Shown here piece after piece: positions 15,335-23,631 of a stretch of DNA of 64,000 nucleotides. Under the pieces are notes generated by a model that saw only the letters and a program-made list of their open reading frames with translations, was not told the origin of the DNA and searched no databases. The stretch comes from Microbacterium sp. M28 (GTDB taxonomy: Bacteria > Actinomycetota > Actinomycetes > Actinomycetales > Microbacteriaceae). The stretch spans positions 3,162,001 to 3,226,000 of the forward strand of contig NZ_CP107546.1 of NCBI RefSeq assembly GCF_025836995.1, read 5' to 3'. Position numbers and translations under genes: made by a program. Position 1 is the first letter of the stretch. The number at the start of each line of letters is the position of its first letter.

Positions 15335-15637
15335 TTACGGTACGACCTCGACGTCCGGGGCGAACGCGACGTAGCCGGAGAAATCCCGCCCGACCCGGTC
15401 GAACGCCGACGGGTAGGGATGCGGATACGCCCAGGCGCGGTCGACGTGGACGTCGTCGCCGATGCGCACCGAGTAGTACTGGCATTCGCCCTTCCAGGGG
15501 CAGGTGTACGGCGTCGGGCTCTCGACGAGGACGTCCGGCGCGACGGATGCCGGAGGGAAATACCAGTTGCCCTCGATGCGGATCAGGTCGTCCTCGTCCG
15601 CTTCGGCGATGGTGGTTCCTGCGAGTACAGCCTTCAT
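15335..15637 (-). CDS. DUF427 domain protein
   Basis: A 100-residue protein that is almost entirely one DUF427 domain. NWYFPPASVAPDVLVESPTP, TCPWKGECQYYSV and AWAYPHPYPSA are the family's conserved blocks, with a Cys pair (CPWKGEC). The fold is a small beta barrel of unknown biochemical role. A strong ribosome-binding site AAGGAGG precedes the ATG. A 31-36 codon reading frame directly upstream ends in TGA overlapping this ATG. Confidence 0.85.
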   Translation of the reverse strand: MKAVLAGTTIAEADEDDLIRIEGNWYFPPASVAPDVLVESPTPYTCPWKGECQYYSVRIGDDVHVDRAWAYPHPYPSAFDRVGRDFSGYVAFAPDVEVVP

Positions 15638-15744
15638 TTCTGTCCTCCTTGGATCAGGTTCTGAGCGTAGGGGACGCCACGGACACCGTGGGGTCCGGTT
15701 CTCGGCGCGTCATGAGCGGCTTCATCCATGGACGGTCCTTTCAT
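15634..15744 (-). CDS. Candidate small ORF coupled to the DUF427 gene
   Basis: A 36-codon frame from ATG 15744, or 31 codons from ATG 15729 which has AAAGGA six bases upstream. It ends in a TGA overlapping the DUF427 start (ATGA). The peptide has no membrane segment or recognisable motif. Overlap and ribosome-binding site favour translation; short length and lack of known relatives argue for caution. It could simply be a translated leader that improves DUF427 expression. Confidence 0.3.
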   Translation of the reverse strand: MKGPSMDEAAHDAPRTGPHGVRGVPYAQNLIQGGQK

Positions 15745-15798
15745 GCTCCTCTGTGCCTTCGGAGCGGGTGCGGAATCGGATGGGTCGCTGCGCGCGCC

Positions 15799-17220
15799 TC
15801 ACGCCGATCGGCGACCGTACTCCTCGAGCAGCCGGAGCCAGATCTCGCTGACGGTGGGATACGCGGGGACCGCGTGCCACAGCCGGGAGATCGGAACCTC
15901 GCCGGCGACCGCGATCGTGGCCGCATGCAGCAGCTCGGCGACATCCGGTCCCGTGAACGTGACGCCGAGGATCACGTCGCGCTCGGCATCCACCACCATC
16001 CGGGCCTGCCCTCGATAGCCGTCCTGGTACAGGCTCGCGCCGGCGACCCAGCCGAGGTCGTAGTCGACCACTTCGGTCTCGTGACCGGCCTCGCGCGCCT
16101 GTGCGGCGGTCAGGCCGACGGCTGCGACCTCCGGCTCGGAGAAGACGACCTGCGGCACCGCACGATGATCGGCCGTCGCTGCGTGGCGCTCCCAGGCGGC
16201 GTCCCGGACGTCCTCGCCCTGCGCGCGGGCGGCGATCACGTCACCGGCGGCACGCGCCTGGTACTTGCCCTGATGAGTGAGCAGCACGCGCCCGTTCACG
16301 TCGCCGACGGCGTACAGCCAATCGGAGTCGTGGACGCGCAATGTGTCGTCCACGTCGATGTACCGCCCCGGTTCGAGACCGACGTTCTCCAGGCCGATAT
16401 CGCCGCTGCGCGGGCGGCGCCCGGTGGCGACGAGCACTTCGGCTGCGGTGACCTGCTCGCCGTCGCCGAGTGTGATCGTGACACCGTTCGCGTCGCGCTC
16501 GACGCGGTCGGTCGCGGTGCCGGTTCGGACATCGACGCCGAGTTCGCGCAGCCCTGCGGTGACCTGCTCACCCGCGAACGGCTCGAGGGACCCGAGGATC
16601 TCGCCGCGCGCGATCACGGTCACCCGGGAGCCGAGCGATGCGTAGGCGGTCGCCATCTCGACGGCGACGACGCCGCCGCCGATGACCGCGAGGGATGCCG
16701 GGACCTCGTGGGCGCTGGTCGCCTCGCGGCTCGTCCACGGCTGCGCCTCCGCGAGGCCTGGGATGCCGGGGATCACGGCATCCGTTCCTGTACTGATGGC
16801 GACCGCGTGCCTGGCGCGGAGGACGCGCGTGCCGCCGTCGGCATCGGTCACGGTGACTTCGCGTTCGCCGGTGATCCGGCCGTGCCCTCGGGCGAGTGCG
16901 ATGCCTGCCTTGTCGAGCCAGGCGACCTGTCCCGCGTCCGACCAGTCGCTGGTGAACGAGTCCCGACGGGCGAGGACGGCCGCGGCATCCAGCGTCCCTG
17001 TGACGGCCTCGGCCGCGCCGGCGACGTGCTGCGCCGCGCGCAGCGCCTGGCCTGGGCGCAGCAGCGCCTTCGACGGCATGCAGGCCCAGTAGGAGCATTC
17101 ACCGCCGACGAGTTCGCTCTCCACGATGACCGCGGTGATTCCGCTTTGCACCGCCCTGTCCGCCACGTTCTCGCCCACGGGGCCCGCCCCGACGACGATG
17201 AGGTCGTACTCGTCTGTCAT
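15799..17220 (-). CDS. FAD-dependent pyridine nucleotide-disulfide oxidoreductase (lipoamide dehydrogenase/MerA-like)
   Basis: A 473-residue flavoenzyme. The FAD-binding GAGPVGE lies at 11-17, the redox-active disulfide motif GGECSYWACMPSK has Cys42 and Cys47 in CxxxxC spacing, a second NAD(P)H Rossmann motif IGGGVVAVEMA sits mid-protein, and the C-terminal dimerisation domain ends with HAVPAYPTVSE, the His/Glu active-site pair. It should reduce a disulfide or quinone-like substrate. No lipoyl-dehydrogenase complex genes are nearby and there is no metal-binding head as in MerA, so the partner is unknown. ATG 17220 was chosen for the GGAAGGTG ribosome-binding site. Confidence 0.88.
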   Translation of the reverse strand: MTDEYDLIVVGAGPVGENVADRAVQSGITAVIVESELVGGECSYWACMPSKALLRPGQALRAAQHVAGAAEAVTGTLDAAAVLARRDSFTSDWSDAGQVAWLDKAGIALARGHGRITGEREVTVTDADGGTRVLRARHAVAISTGTDAVIPGIPGLAEAQPWTSREATSAHEVPASLAVIGGGVVAVEMATAYASLGSRVTVIARGEILGSLEPFAGEQVTAGLRELGVDVRTGTATDRVERDANGVTITLGDGEQVTAAEVLVATGRRPRSGDIGLENVGLEPGRYIDVDDTLRVHDSDWLYAVGDVNGRVLLTHQGKYQARAAGDVIAARAQGEDVRDAAWERHAATADHRAVPQVVFSEPEVAAVGLTAAQAREAGHETEVVDYDLGWVAGASLYQDGYRGQARMVVDAERDVILGVTFTGPDVAELLHAATIAVAGEVPISRLWHAVPAYPTVSEIWLRLLEEYGRRSA

Positions 17221-17313
17221 CCGCTGCACCTTCCACAGTCTTGCCGATGTGCAACGTCGAGTCACGGGAATTGTTCCTGGCGTCTTCGAACCGTAAGGAT
17301 CATCGCCATCCGG

Positions 17314-18327
17314 CTACGGGACCAGCACGACCTTGCCGCGCTGTCGTCGCTGCTCGATCGCCGCATGCGCGGCGGCGGCCTCCGCGAGGGGATGCTCATC
17401 GACCGGCGGCACGGTGCGCCCCTCGGCGGTCGCGGCGATGGCCCGTGCCTCGAGCGCCCGCAGATCGGCGATCGGCCGCCCCAGCGGCACGGTCACCGTG
17501 AGGGAACGCGCCACGATGTCGTCGGTGTCGATGCGCACGACCTCACCGCTCGACCATCCGAAGATCACCACGCGCGCCCCGCGCGCGAGGGCCTCGATCG
17601 CTGCGCGCGCTGTCGCACCGCCGACGCCGTCGAGCAGGAGCGATGGCGCCTCACCATCGAGCGCGGCTGCCATGCGCGCCGGCCACGACTCGTCCGTCGC
17701 ATCCAGGGCCACCATGCGTCCTGGGTGCGATCCGTCGACGTGAGCGAGCTGCTCGATGACGGCGCGCTTGCCCTCGCCTCCGTAGAGTGCGACGGCCGTC
17801 GCGCCGCTCGACAGCGCCAGTTGCACGAGCTGGCTTCCGAGCCCTCCGGACGCTCCGGGGACGATGACCGTGTCCGCGGCCGTCAGCCCCGCGGCATCCA
17901 GCACCAGCTGCGCCGTCCGGCCCGTGCCGATGGACGCGACGGCCTGCGAGAACGTCACGCCGTCCGGGACGGCATGCAGCGCCGCGGCCGAGACCAGCGC
18001 GTACTCGGCGTAGCCCCCGCTTCGGAATCCGACGTGCGCCACGACGCTCGTGCCGAGAAGGGCTGCCTCGACCCCCGCTCCGACCGCGTCGACCGTTCCG
18101 GCGATCTCGCGACCTGGTGTCATGGGCAACTCGACCTCAGGCATCGAGGCCGGCCCCTCTCCCCGACGCAGGTCGATGTCGACCGCGTGCACACCGGCGG
18201 CCGCGACGCGCACGCGCACCTCACCGTCACCGGGCTCCGGCCGTGGGACGTGCTCGAGGACGAGCACGTCGGACGCGCCGAACTCGCGCTGCACGATCGC
18301 GCGCATGGTTTTCGCCTCCGCGCTCAT
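17314..18327 (-). CDS. NADPH:quinone reductase-like alcohol dehydrogenase superfamily protein
   Basis: A 337-residue MDR-superfamily enzyme. The N-terminal GroES-like domain includes VAAAGVHAVDIDLRRGEG and TPGREIAGTVDAVGAGV. The nucleotide-binding domain has VIVPGASGGLGSQLVQLAL. No catalytic or structural zinc ligands are seen, as expected for quinone oxidoreductases (QorA/zeta-crystallin type). It would reduce quinones or enones with NADPH. It is coupled by ATGA to the MFS gene, and both lie behind a SoxR-type promoter, which fits a response to redox-cycling compounds. The start follows GGAGGTGGC. Confidence 0.88.
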   Translation of the reverse strand: MSAEAKTMRAIVQREFGASDVLVLEHVPRPEPGDGEVRVRVAAAGVHAVDIDLRRGEGPASMPEVELPMTPGREIAGTVDAVGAGVEAALLGTSVVAHVGFRSGGYAEYALVSAAALHAVPDGVTFSQAVASIGTGRTAQLVLDAAGLTAADTVIVPGASGGLGSQLVQLALSSGATAVALYGGEGKRAVIEQLAHVDGSHPGRMVALDATDESWPARMAAALDGEAPSLLLDGVGGATARAAIEALARGARVVIFGWSSGEVVRIDTDDIVARSLTVTVPLGRPIADLRALEARAIAATAEGRTVPPVDEHPLAEAAAAHAAIEQRRQRGKVVLVP

Positions 18328-19727
18328 GCCGCCACCTCCTCGGATGCCGCGACTCCAGCCGTGTCGGGTCTCACCCGTGGCGCGAGCACCGCGGCGGCGA
18401 TCGCGAGCCCGCCGGCCAGCGCGAAGACCGCCGTGAACGGGTCGAACACGGCCGCGACGGACGTGAACAGGGTGCCCGTGATCGCGAGCGCCAGGGCGCT
18501 TCCGAACGAGTCGGCGACCGTCATGGCCGAGCTGTTGAAGCCCTGCGTCTTCGGCGTCGACATCGCCAGTGTCAGTGCGCTGGTCCGGGGGCTCATGAGC
18601 CCCATCCCGAGCCCTGCGACGACCCAGGCTGCAGCGATCACGATGGCATGCAGTCCGAGCGCCGCGGTCGCGAGCACGAGAGCGATGCCGATCAGCACGA
18701 AGATCGTGCCGGCGCGCACCGCCGTCACGCTCGACAGGCGCGCGCCCCAACGCCCCTGCACGGTGGCGGCAGCCGACCATGCCAGCGCGCCACCGGTGAG
18801 GGCGAGGCCGGCGAGGGTGGGGGTGAGCGCGTAGCGGTCGGTCAGCAGATAGGGCAGATAGACCTGCGCGCCGAAGAACGCGGCCGCGGCAATTCCTCGG
18901 ACGAGGATGACCGAGGGCAGGCCGCGGCGGGCCCGCAGCGTACCTCTCGGGACGAGCGGACGAACGGCGATCAGGGCGACGACGGTGGCGGCGAGGGCCA
19001 GCGCGGGACCCGCACCGGGGATGTCGCCGAGCAGGTTCAATGCCAGCACCGCGAGGGCGGCGAGCACCGACCAGCCGAGGCGGCCGATCGCCCACGGCGT
19101 CGTCCGGTCTCCCCCGCCCGACAGGCCTCGCAGCGCTGGGACCACCATCAGCAGCGCGGCGAGCACCAGGACTACGACGCCGAGGAAGACCCACTGCCAG
19201 CCCCAAAGTTCCGCGACGAGGCCCGCGATGGTCGGGCCGACCAGCGATGGGATCACCCAGGCTGCGGCGAATCCGGCGAAGATCGCGGGGTGGAGCTCCT
19301 GCGGGTAGACACGGGCGACGACCACGTAGAGCGCGACCATCAGACCGCCGCTGCCGAGTCCCTGTGCGAACCGGCCCGCGACGAGGATCTCCATGGTCGG
19401 TGCGAGACCTGCGATGAGCAGGCCGAGGACGAAGACGGTCACGGCGGTGTACAGCGGCGCCACGGGGCCCCGGCGATCCGACCAGTTGCCGACGACGACC
19501 ATGCCGATCACGCCCGTCGCGAGCGGTCCGGCGAACGCGAGGGCGTACAGCCGCTCCCCGTCGAGATCGGCGCTGACGGCGGGCATGACGGTCGTGACCG
19601 CCAGGGATTCGAACGCTCCGAGGAAGACCAGAGCGCAGGCGCCGATCGTGATCCACAGGTAGGTTCCGCTCAGGATGCCGGGCGAAGCGGCCGCAGTCGT
19701 CGGCGTCGCATCTGTTCTCGTTGTCAT
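18324..19727 (-). CDS. MFS drug efflux transporter
   Basis: A 467-residue major facilitator with about 14 hydrophobic segments. The cytoplasmic loop VGNWSDRRGPVAP after TM2 corresponds to MFS motif A, and RFAQGLGSGGLM with WVIPSLVGPTIAG matches the DHA2-like export signature. It probably exports redox-active or toxic small molecules. The ATG at 19727 lies only seven bases after the -10 box, so the mRNA is probably leaderless. It is first in an operon with the quinone reductase; the SoxR-type operator upstream gives a specific regulatory prediction. Confidence 0.88.
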   Translation of the reverse strand: MTTRTDATPTTAAASPGILSGTYLWITIGACALVFLGAFESLAVTTVMPAVSADLDGERLYALAFAGPLATGVIGMVVVGNWSDRRGPVAPLYTAVTVFVLGLLIAGLAPTMEILVAGRFAQGLGSGGLMVALYVVVARVYPQELHPAIFAGFAAAWVIPSLVGPTIAGLVAELWGWQWVFLGVVVLVLAALLMVVPALRGLSGGGDRTTPWAIGRLGWSVLAALAVLALNLLGDIPGAGPALALAATVVALIAVRPLVPRGTLRARRGLPSVILVRGIAAAAFFGAQVYLPYLLTDRYALTPTLAGLALTGGALAWSAAATVQGRWGARLSSVTAVRAGTIFVLIGIALVLATAALGLHAIVIAAAWVVAGLGMGLMSPRTSALTLAMSTPKTQGFNSSAMTVADSFGSALALAITGTLFTSVAAVFDPFTAVFALAGGLAIAAAVLAPRVRPDTAGVAASEEVAA

Positions 19728-19734
19728 GATGAGG

Positions 19735-19765
19735 ACGCTAGGACCTCAACATAACTTGAGGTCAA
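19735..19765 (-). promoter_or_regulatory. SoxR/MerR-type promoter driving MFS pump and quinone reductase
   Basis: On the minus strand a -35 TTGACC (19765-19760) and a -10 TAGCGT (19740-19735) are separated by 19 bp, the stretched spacer typical of MerR-family promoters. The spacer is filled by the 20-bp dyad ACCTCAAGTTATGTTGAGGT (19762-19743), which differs from the known SoxR box core CCTCAAGTTAACTTGAGG at two central positions. The -35 overlaps the TGA stop of the upstream cyclase-family gene. No merR/soxR gene is in the window. Confidence 0.8.
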
Positions 19766-20685
19766 GCGGCGGGAACTCTGGCGAACGCGCGGACCGGAAA
19801 CGTCCCGAAACTCTCGACCTTCGGCGGCACCACCGTGAGCGATGCCCCACTCGGCGGCAGCTCCCCGAGATTCGTCATGTGCTCGACGATGTGGATGCCG
19901 GATGCCAGGAACACCGAATGCGCCGGGCGTTCGCCTCCGGCATCCGCCGACATGTCGTCGATGTTCACCGAATCGATGCCGACGAGCGTCACCCCCTGAT
20001 CGGCGAGGTGGCGTACGCCGTCGGCGGTCAGGAAGGGCGCGTCGGTCGCATAGCCGTCCGTTCCGAAGAGGCGGTCGCGCCCGGTGTGCAGCAGGACGGC
20101 CTTGCCCCGCACGTCGCGGTCGAAGAAGACCGACGCGGGGATGCCGCGCGTCTGCGCATCGTCGAGGTGGAACACCTCGGTCGGCAGGTCGACGAGCGTC
20201 TCGAGTGCCAGGGCCGCGAGGTCGGCACCGCCTTCGTAGCGATGGAACGCCGTGTCGAGGTACGTGCCGGTGTTGCCCGGCAGCGAGATGGTGTCCATCA
20301 CGAACGTGGTGCCGGGGGCGTAGCGGCTCTCGGCATCCTTGCGCGTGACGAGCGGGCTGATCTCGGGGGCCGGGATGCCCGGTAGCGTCACAAGGCCTTG
20401 CCGGATCGTGTGGCTGAGGTCGACGAGGCGGAAGCCTGCGGGCGCGTCGGCGTCGCTCGGGGTCCGGATGCCGCGGCTGCCGCGGTGCTGCTCCTCGACG
20501 ATCTGCAACCCGTCCAGCCGCACCTCCCCGACGAGCGCGAGGCCGAGGTGCTGAACGAGCAGGCGCGCGACGTCCGACTCTGTGACGTCCGGGTCCGGGA
20601 GGTCGAGCCGGAAGCCCTCGGCGGTCAGGCCGCCGCCGTTGACGAAGGAGATCCGGGCGTCGAACACCGCGCGATAGTCGCTCAC
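19762..20685 (-). CDS. Cyclase/kynurenine formamidase-family hydrolase
   Basis: A 307-residue protein. From about residue 88, VDLSHTIRQGLVTLPG and GTYLDTAFHRYEGGADLAAL give the metal-binding and active-site features of the cyclase (PF04199)/KynB family, followed by VGIDSVNIDD and IHIVEHMTNL. Members are metal-dependent amidases or lactone/cyclase enzymes. The first 85 or so residues are extra compared with KynB (about 210 residues) and are not recognisable. Substrate not known. The stop codon is embedded in the downstream SoxR-type promoter, so read-through from this gene could also reach the MFS operon. Confidence 0.82.
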   Translation of the reverse strand: MSDYRAVFDARISFVNGGGLTAEGFRLDLPDPDVTESDVARLLVQHLGLALVGEVRLDGLQIVEEQHRGSRGIRTPSDADAPAGFRLVDLSHTIRQGLVTLPGIPAPEISPLVTRKDAESRYAPGTTFVMDTISLPGNTGTYLDTAFHRYEGGADLAALALETLVDLPTEVFHLDDAQTRGIPASVFFDRDVRGKAVLLHTGRDRLFGTDGYATDAPFLTADGVRHLADQGVTLVGIDSVNIDDMSADAGGERPAHSVFLASGIHIVEHMTNLGELPPSGASLTVVPPKVESFGTFPVRAFARVPAA

Positions 20686-20710
20686 GTCGACACGCTAGCA
20701 GCGCCTCGGA

Positions 20711-21766
20711 TCAGAACCCCACGGTGGTCAGGGTCGCCCGATGGTCACTCGCCCCGACAGGCAGCGTCGTCGATGAGAGGATGCTCAGCCCACGCTCGAA
20801 GGCGTGGTCGATCCGCACGAGGGGGAAGGCCGCGGGCCACGTCATTCCGAGGCTGCCGTCGGTCGGTCGCACCTGGTCGGCGACGTCTCGAAGATCCGCC
20901 AGAGCAGGATCCGTGCTCGCTGCGTTGAAGTCGCCGACGGCGATCACCCGCTCCGCCTGGTCGGCGCGGATCTCGTCGGCGATGCCGGTGAGCATCCTGT
21001 CGCGTGCCGATTGCTCGCCCGGACGCAGCGATGCCGCGTGCACGAGATAGACGCGCACGCCGCCCTGCGGGGTCTGGACGGTCGCGCGCAGTGCCCGCTT
21101 CCATCCGAGGCCGAGCTCCAGCGGTTCGGCGTCGACGATCGGGTACGCGCTCCAGAGGGAGACGGTGCCGACATGGTACGAATGCGGATACTGGGCGTCG
21201 AGCGCGGCTGCGGCCGCGTCACGACTCGCGGCTGCCAACTCGACGAGCGCGACGACGTCCGCCCCCGTCGCGGCGAGAGCAGCCGCCGAGTCGCCCGCGG
21301 CATCCGAATCCGCTCGGACGTTCTGGCTGGCGACGCTGAGGGATGCGCCTGCGGCCGATACCGGCATGGCGGGAAGAGCCGGCGCCATCGCCACCAGCCA
21401 GAGCACGAGGGCCGCGAGCGGCACAACCAGGGCCCGACGGGCGAGCACTGCGCTCGTGATCACGACGGCCACGATCGGAATCCCCACCCAGGGCAGCGAT
21501 GCGGCCACGAGCGCACCCGCCTGGCCGGGCATCCAACCCGCGGCGATCCATGCGGCCAGCAGCACGCTCGCCGCCACGAGGGCGCGGGCGCGGCGTACGG
21601 CTGCCGCGCGGGCGCGAGGAGGGCGTGGGTCATCTGATCTCGGTCGGGTCGGGCGAGGCGCTGTCGGGCGCTGTCGGGCGCTGTCGGGAAACGCTATCCG
21701 TGCTTCCTGGCGATCCGCCGCGACCGTTCGCGACTTTCGAATATTTCTTTCGAAGATCTCTTCCAT
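20711..21766 (-). CDS. Membrane-anchored endonuclease/exonuclease/phosphatase-family protein (start uncertain)
   Basis: Three hydrophobic helices precede an extracytoplasmic EEP domain. SVASQNVRADS, ADVVALVEL (metal-binding Glu), YLVHAASL, VIAVGDFNAASTDP and a C-terminal RIDHAFERG...GASDHRATL carry the Mg2+-dependent catalytic residues (Asn, Glu, Asp/Asn, Asp-His). Relatives hydrolyse phosphodiester or phosphoinositide-like bonds outside the membrane; substrate unknown. The start is unclear. ATG 21766 gives 351 residues but would run through the 10-bp tandem repeat at 21661-21690, while GTG 21577 lies right before the first helix but lacks a ribosome-binding site. Confidence 0.82.
   Translation of the reverse strand: MEEIFERNIRKSRTVAADRQEARIAFPDSARQRPTAPRPTRPRSDDPRPPRARAAAVRRARALVAASVLLAAWIAAGWMPGQAGALVAASLPWVGIPIVAVVITSAVLARRALVVPLAALVLWLVAMAPALPAMPVSAAGASLSVASQNVRADSDAAGDSAAALAATGADVVALVELAAASRDAAAAALDAQYPHSYHVGTVSLWSAYPIVDAEPLELGLGWKRALRATVQTPQGGVRVYLVHAASLRPGEQSARDRMLTGIADEIRADQAERVIAVGDFNAASTDPALADLRDVADQVRPTDGSLGMTWPAAFPLVRIDHAFERGLSILSSTTLPVGASDHRATLTTVGF
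21661..21690. repeat. 10-bp tandem repeat, three copies
   Basis: CTGTCGGGCG is repeated in tandem (third copy ends GGGAA), with a partial copy just before. It lies between the EEP gene and the HNH gene. A 10-bp unit would shift any reading frame if copy number changed, which argues that this stretch is not coding. Confidence 0.7.
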
Positions 21767-21789
21767 TCCTGTTGCGGGCGGAGTATTCT
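21735..21789 (+). promoter_or_regulatory. Promoter of the DUF222/HNH gene with paired TTTCGAA motifs
   Basis: Two TTTCGAA motifs (21735-21741, 21748-21754) sit 13 bp apart in an unusually AT-rich patch. A -10 TATTCT (21784-21789) ends six bases before the ATG, so the transcript is probably leaderless. The pair reads TCGAA-7 nt-TTCGA; the actinobacterial LexA box is TCGAAC-4 nt-GTTCGA, so this is one base longer than an SOS box. SOS control is a guess. Confidence 0.45.
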
Positions 21790-21795
21790 GGGGAC

Positions 21796-23148
21796 ATGTC
21801 GACGACGACGCATCTGGATGCTCTGCACGAGGCGGTCTCCCGCCTCGATGCGGTGTGGGCGGAGGCCGCGGATGCGACGGAGTTGGATCGGGCGGGTCTG
21901 GTCGCGGCGAATGCGGCGTTGGGCGCCCTGCATCGGCTGGTGGATGCGCTCGAGGCCGAAGTCGCCGCCGGAATCGCTCGGGAGTCGCGTGCCGATCTCG
22001 GGGCCGCTTCGCTCGCGAAGGAGCAGGGGTTCCGCACGGCGGCCCAGTTCGTCGCGACGGTGACCGGAAGGTCTTCCGGCGAGGCGTCGCGGCTGGTGAA
22101 GGTCGGTGAAGCGCCCGCCCCCCGCACGGACCTGCTCGGGGCACGGTTGCCGGCGAAGTACGCGGCCGTGCAGGGGGCTCTGGCGGCCGGTGCGATCGGT
22201 GCCCCGGCAGCGGGGTTGATCATCGGGTTGTTGGACCGGGTGCGGCTGAAGATCGACACCGACCGACTCGTCGAGGTGGAGGCCCTGCTGGCCGAGAAAG
22301 CGGCCGGGCTGTCGTTGGACGAAGTCCGAAAGCTCCTCACCCACGCGGAAGCACACCTCGACCCCGACGGGGTCCTGCCCCGCGAAGAAGCCGCACGCGC
22401 GCAGAACCGCATGGTCATCTACGAACGCGACGGGCGCCTGCACCTCGACGCCGACATCGACGTCGCCACCGCCGCCCCCATCAAGACCGCACTCGAGGGA
22501 TACGTCACCGCCGTGTTCCACGCACGCGCCAAGGCACTGGACCCCGACGCCCCCGACGCCGACCGGCGCACCGTCGCGCAGATCCAGGCCGACGGGCTCG
22601 CCGACCTCTGCGCCCACGCCCTCGGCTGCGACAACGACGCGCCCCTGCTGGCCGGGGCGACCGTGATCGTCCGGGTCGGACTGCACGACCTCACCACCGG
22701 CACCGGATACGCCACCATCGACGGCATCGACCAGCCCGTCAGCATCGGAGCGGCCCGCCGCATGGCCGCGGGCGGCGGCATCATCCCCGCCGTTCTCGGC
22801 ACCGACAGCGAGATCCTCGACTGGGGACGCGAGAAACGCCTCTTCACCCGAGCGCAAAGACTCGCCCTCGCCGAACGCGACGGCGGATGCGCAGGATGCA
22901 CCCTGCCCCCATCCATGACGCGCGCCCACCACATCGACTGGTGGCAACGCGACAACGGACGCACCGACATCGACCGTGGCGTCCTGCTGTGCGAGAGCTG
23001 CCACCACCGCATCCACGACAACGGCTGGGACATCCGCATCGACGGTACCGGTCTGGCCGCCCGCGTCTGGTTCATCCCACCCCCACACATCGACCCCACC
23101 CGCACCCCACGCCTCGGGGGCACCGCCCGCTACAACCTCGCCGCCTGA
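21796..23148 (+). CDS. DUF222 and HNH endonuclease domain protein
   Basis: A 450-residue protein. Residues 1 to about 300 are DUF222 (ARLPAKYAAVQGALAAGAIG and LDADIDVATAAPIKTALEGY are typical). The C-terminal HNH domain reads CAGCTLPPSMTRAHHIDWW then LLCESCHHRIHDNGW, with the two CxxC zinc motifs and the H-N/H-H catalytic positions intact. These families are present in many copies in Microbacteriaceae and resemble degenerate mobile nucleases, but no intein, intron or prophage context is seen here. The role, possibly DNA cleavage or repair, is unproved. The longer upstream frame was rejected because its 5' part runs against the EEP gene. Confidence 0.9.
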   Translation: MSTTTHLDALHEAVSRLDAVWAEAADATELDRAGLVAANAALGALHRLVDALEAEVAAGIARESRADLGAASLAKEQGFRTAAQFVATVTGRSSGEASRLVKVGEAPAPRTDLLGARLPAKYAAVQGALAAGAIGAPAAGLIIGLLDRVRLKIDTDRLVEVEALLAEKAAGLSLDEVRKLLTHAEAHLDPDGVLPREEAARAQNRMVIYERDGRLHLDADIDVATAAPIKTALEGYVTAVFHARAKALDPDAPDADRRTVAQIQADGLADLCAHALGCDNDAPLLAGATVIVRVGLHDLTTGTGYATIDGIDQPVSIGAARRMAAGGGIIPAVLGTDSEILDWGREKRLFTRAQRLALAERDGGCAGCTLPPSMTRAHHIDWWQRDNGRTDIDRGVLLCESCHHRIHDNGWDIRIDGTGLAARVWFIPPPHIDPTRTPRLGGTARYNLAA

Positions 23149-23631
23149 CAAACCCGCCAGCGCAACCCAGGCGATGACCGACGGCGCCCACACGACGCCC
23201 GCGGCCCACTGATGCCGGCGGCCCGCTGACCCACCGACTCACCGACCCGGTGACCCGGTGACCCGGTGACCCGGTGCGATCATGCGAGCGTTCGGACTAC
23301 GATGCGTCACCAGGCGTCCCACCGGACGGCGAAGCTGATCAGCGACTCCGCACGGAGAGCACCTCAGCCAGTGAGCCCTCCGCAGCCCACAAGCCGACAT
23401 GTCGCACTGCTCCGATCCGACGCGCACACGCCCCGTGCGCCCGGTCAACGCACCGGACTGGTCACCGAGCCGATGCCCGACGCCCCCGCACACTGCGCGA
23501 CCGGACCACAGCACCAGCCGGGCGGCCAGGCGATGCCGGACGTCGCCACCATGCGCCCAGGCCGTTTCGGAAGCTCGCCCCTCAGCGTCCCCCAGGGCGA
23601 ATCGTGCCGGCGCCCTCCCGAGAAGACGCGC
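23149..23631. other. 483-bp stretch without a credible gene
   Basis: It lies between the convergent HNH and lactonase genes. I see four tandem copies of GACCCGGT at 23244-23275 and no clear hairpin terminator. Several frames are open only because of base composition and have no ribosome-binding site or recognisable protein. Confidence 0.6.
23244..23275. repeat. 8-bp tandem repeat, four copies
   Basis: GACCCGGT is repeated four times exactly, beginning after CCGACTCACC. It is a short simple repeat whose copy number may vary between strains. Confidence 0.8.

Noticed and set aside
14545-18834. A 1429-codon open frame on the plus strand opposite the transporter, FAD and quinone reductase genes
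   Set aside because: It is antisense to five well-supported genes, has no recognisable domains and reflects GC-rich codon usage. Similar long frames elsewhere were left out for the same reason.
21796-23148. HNH protein as part of a restriction, intron or retron system
   Set aside because: No methyltransferase, reverse transcriptase, intein junction or intron structure is nearby; DUF222/HNH genes are commonly solitary in this group.
23149-23631. Possible genes in the gap after the HNH gene
   Set aside because: The open frames are Arg/Pro-rich shadows without start signals or known motifs.
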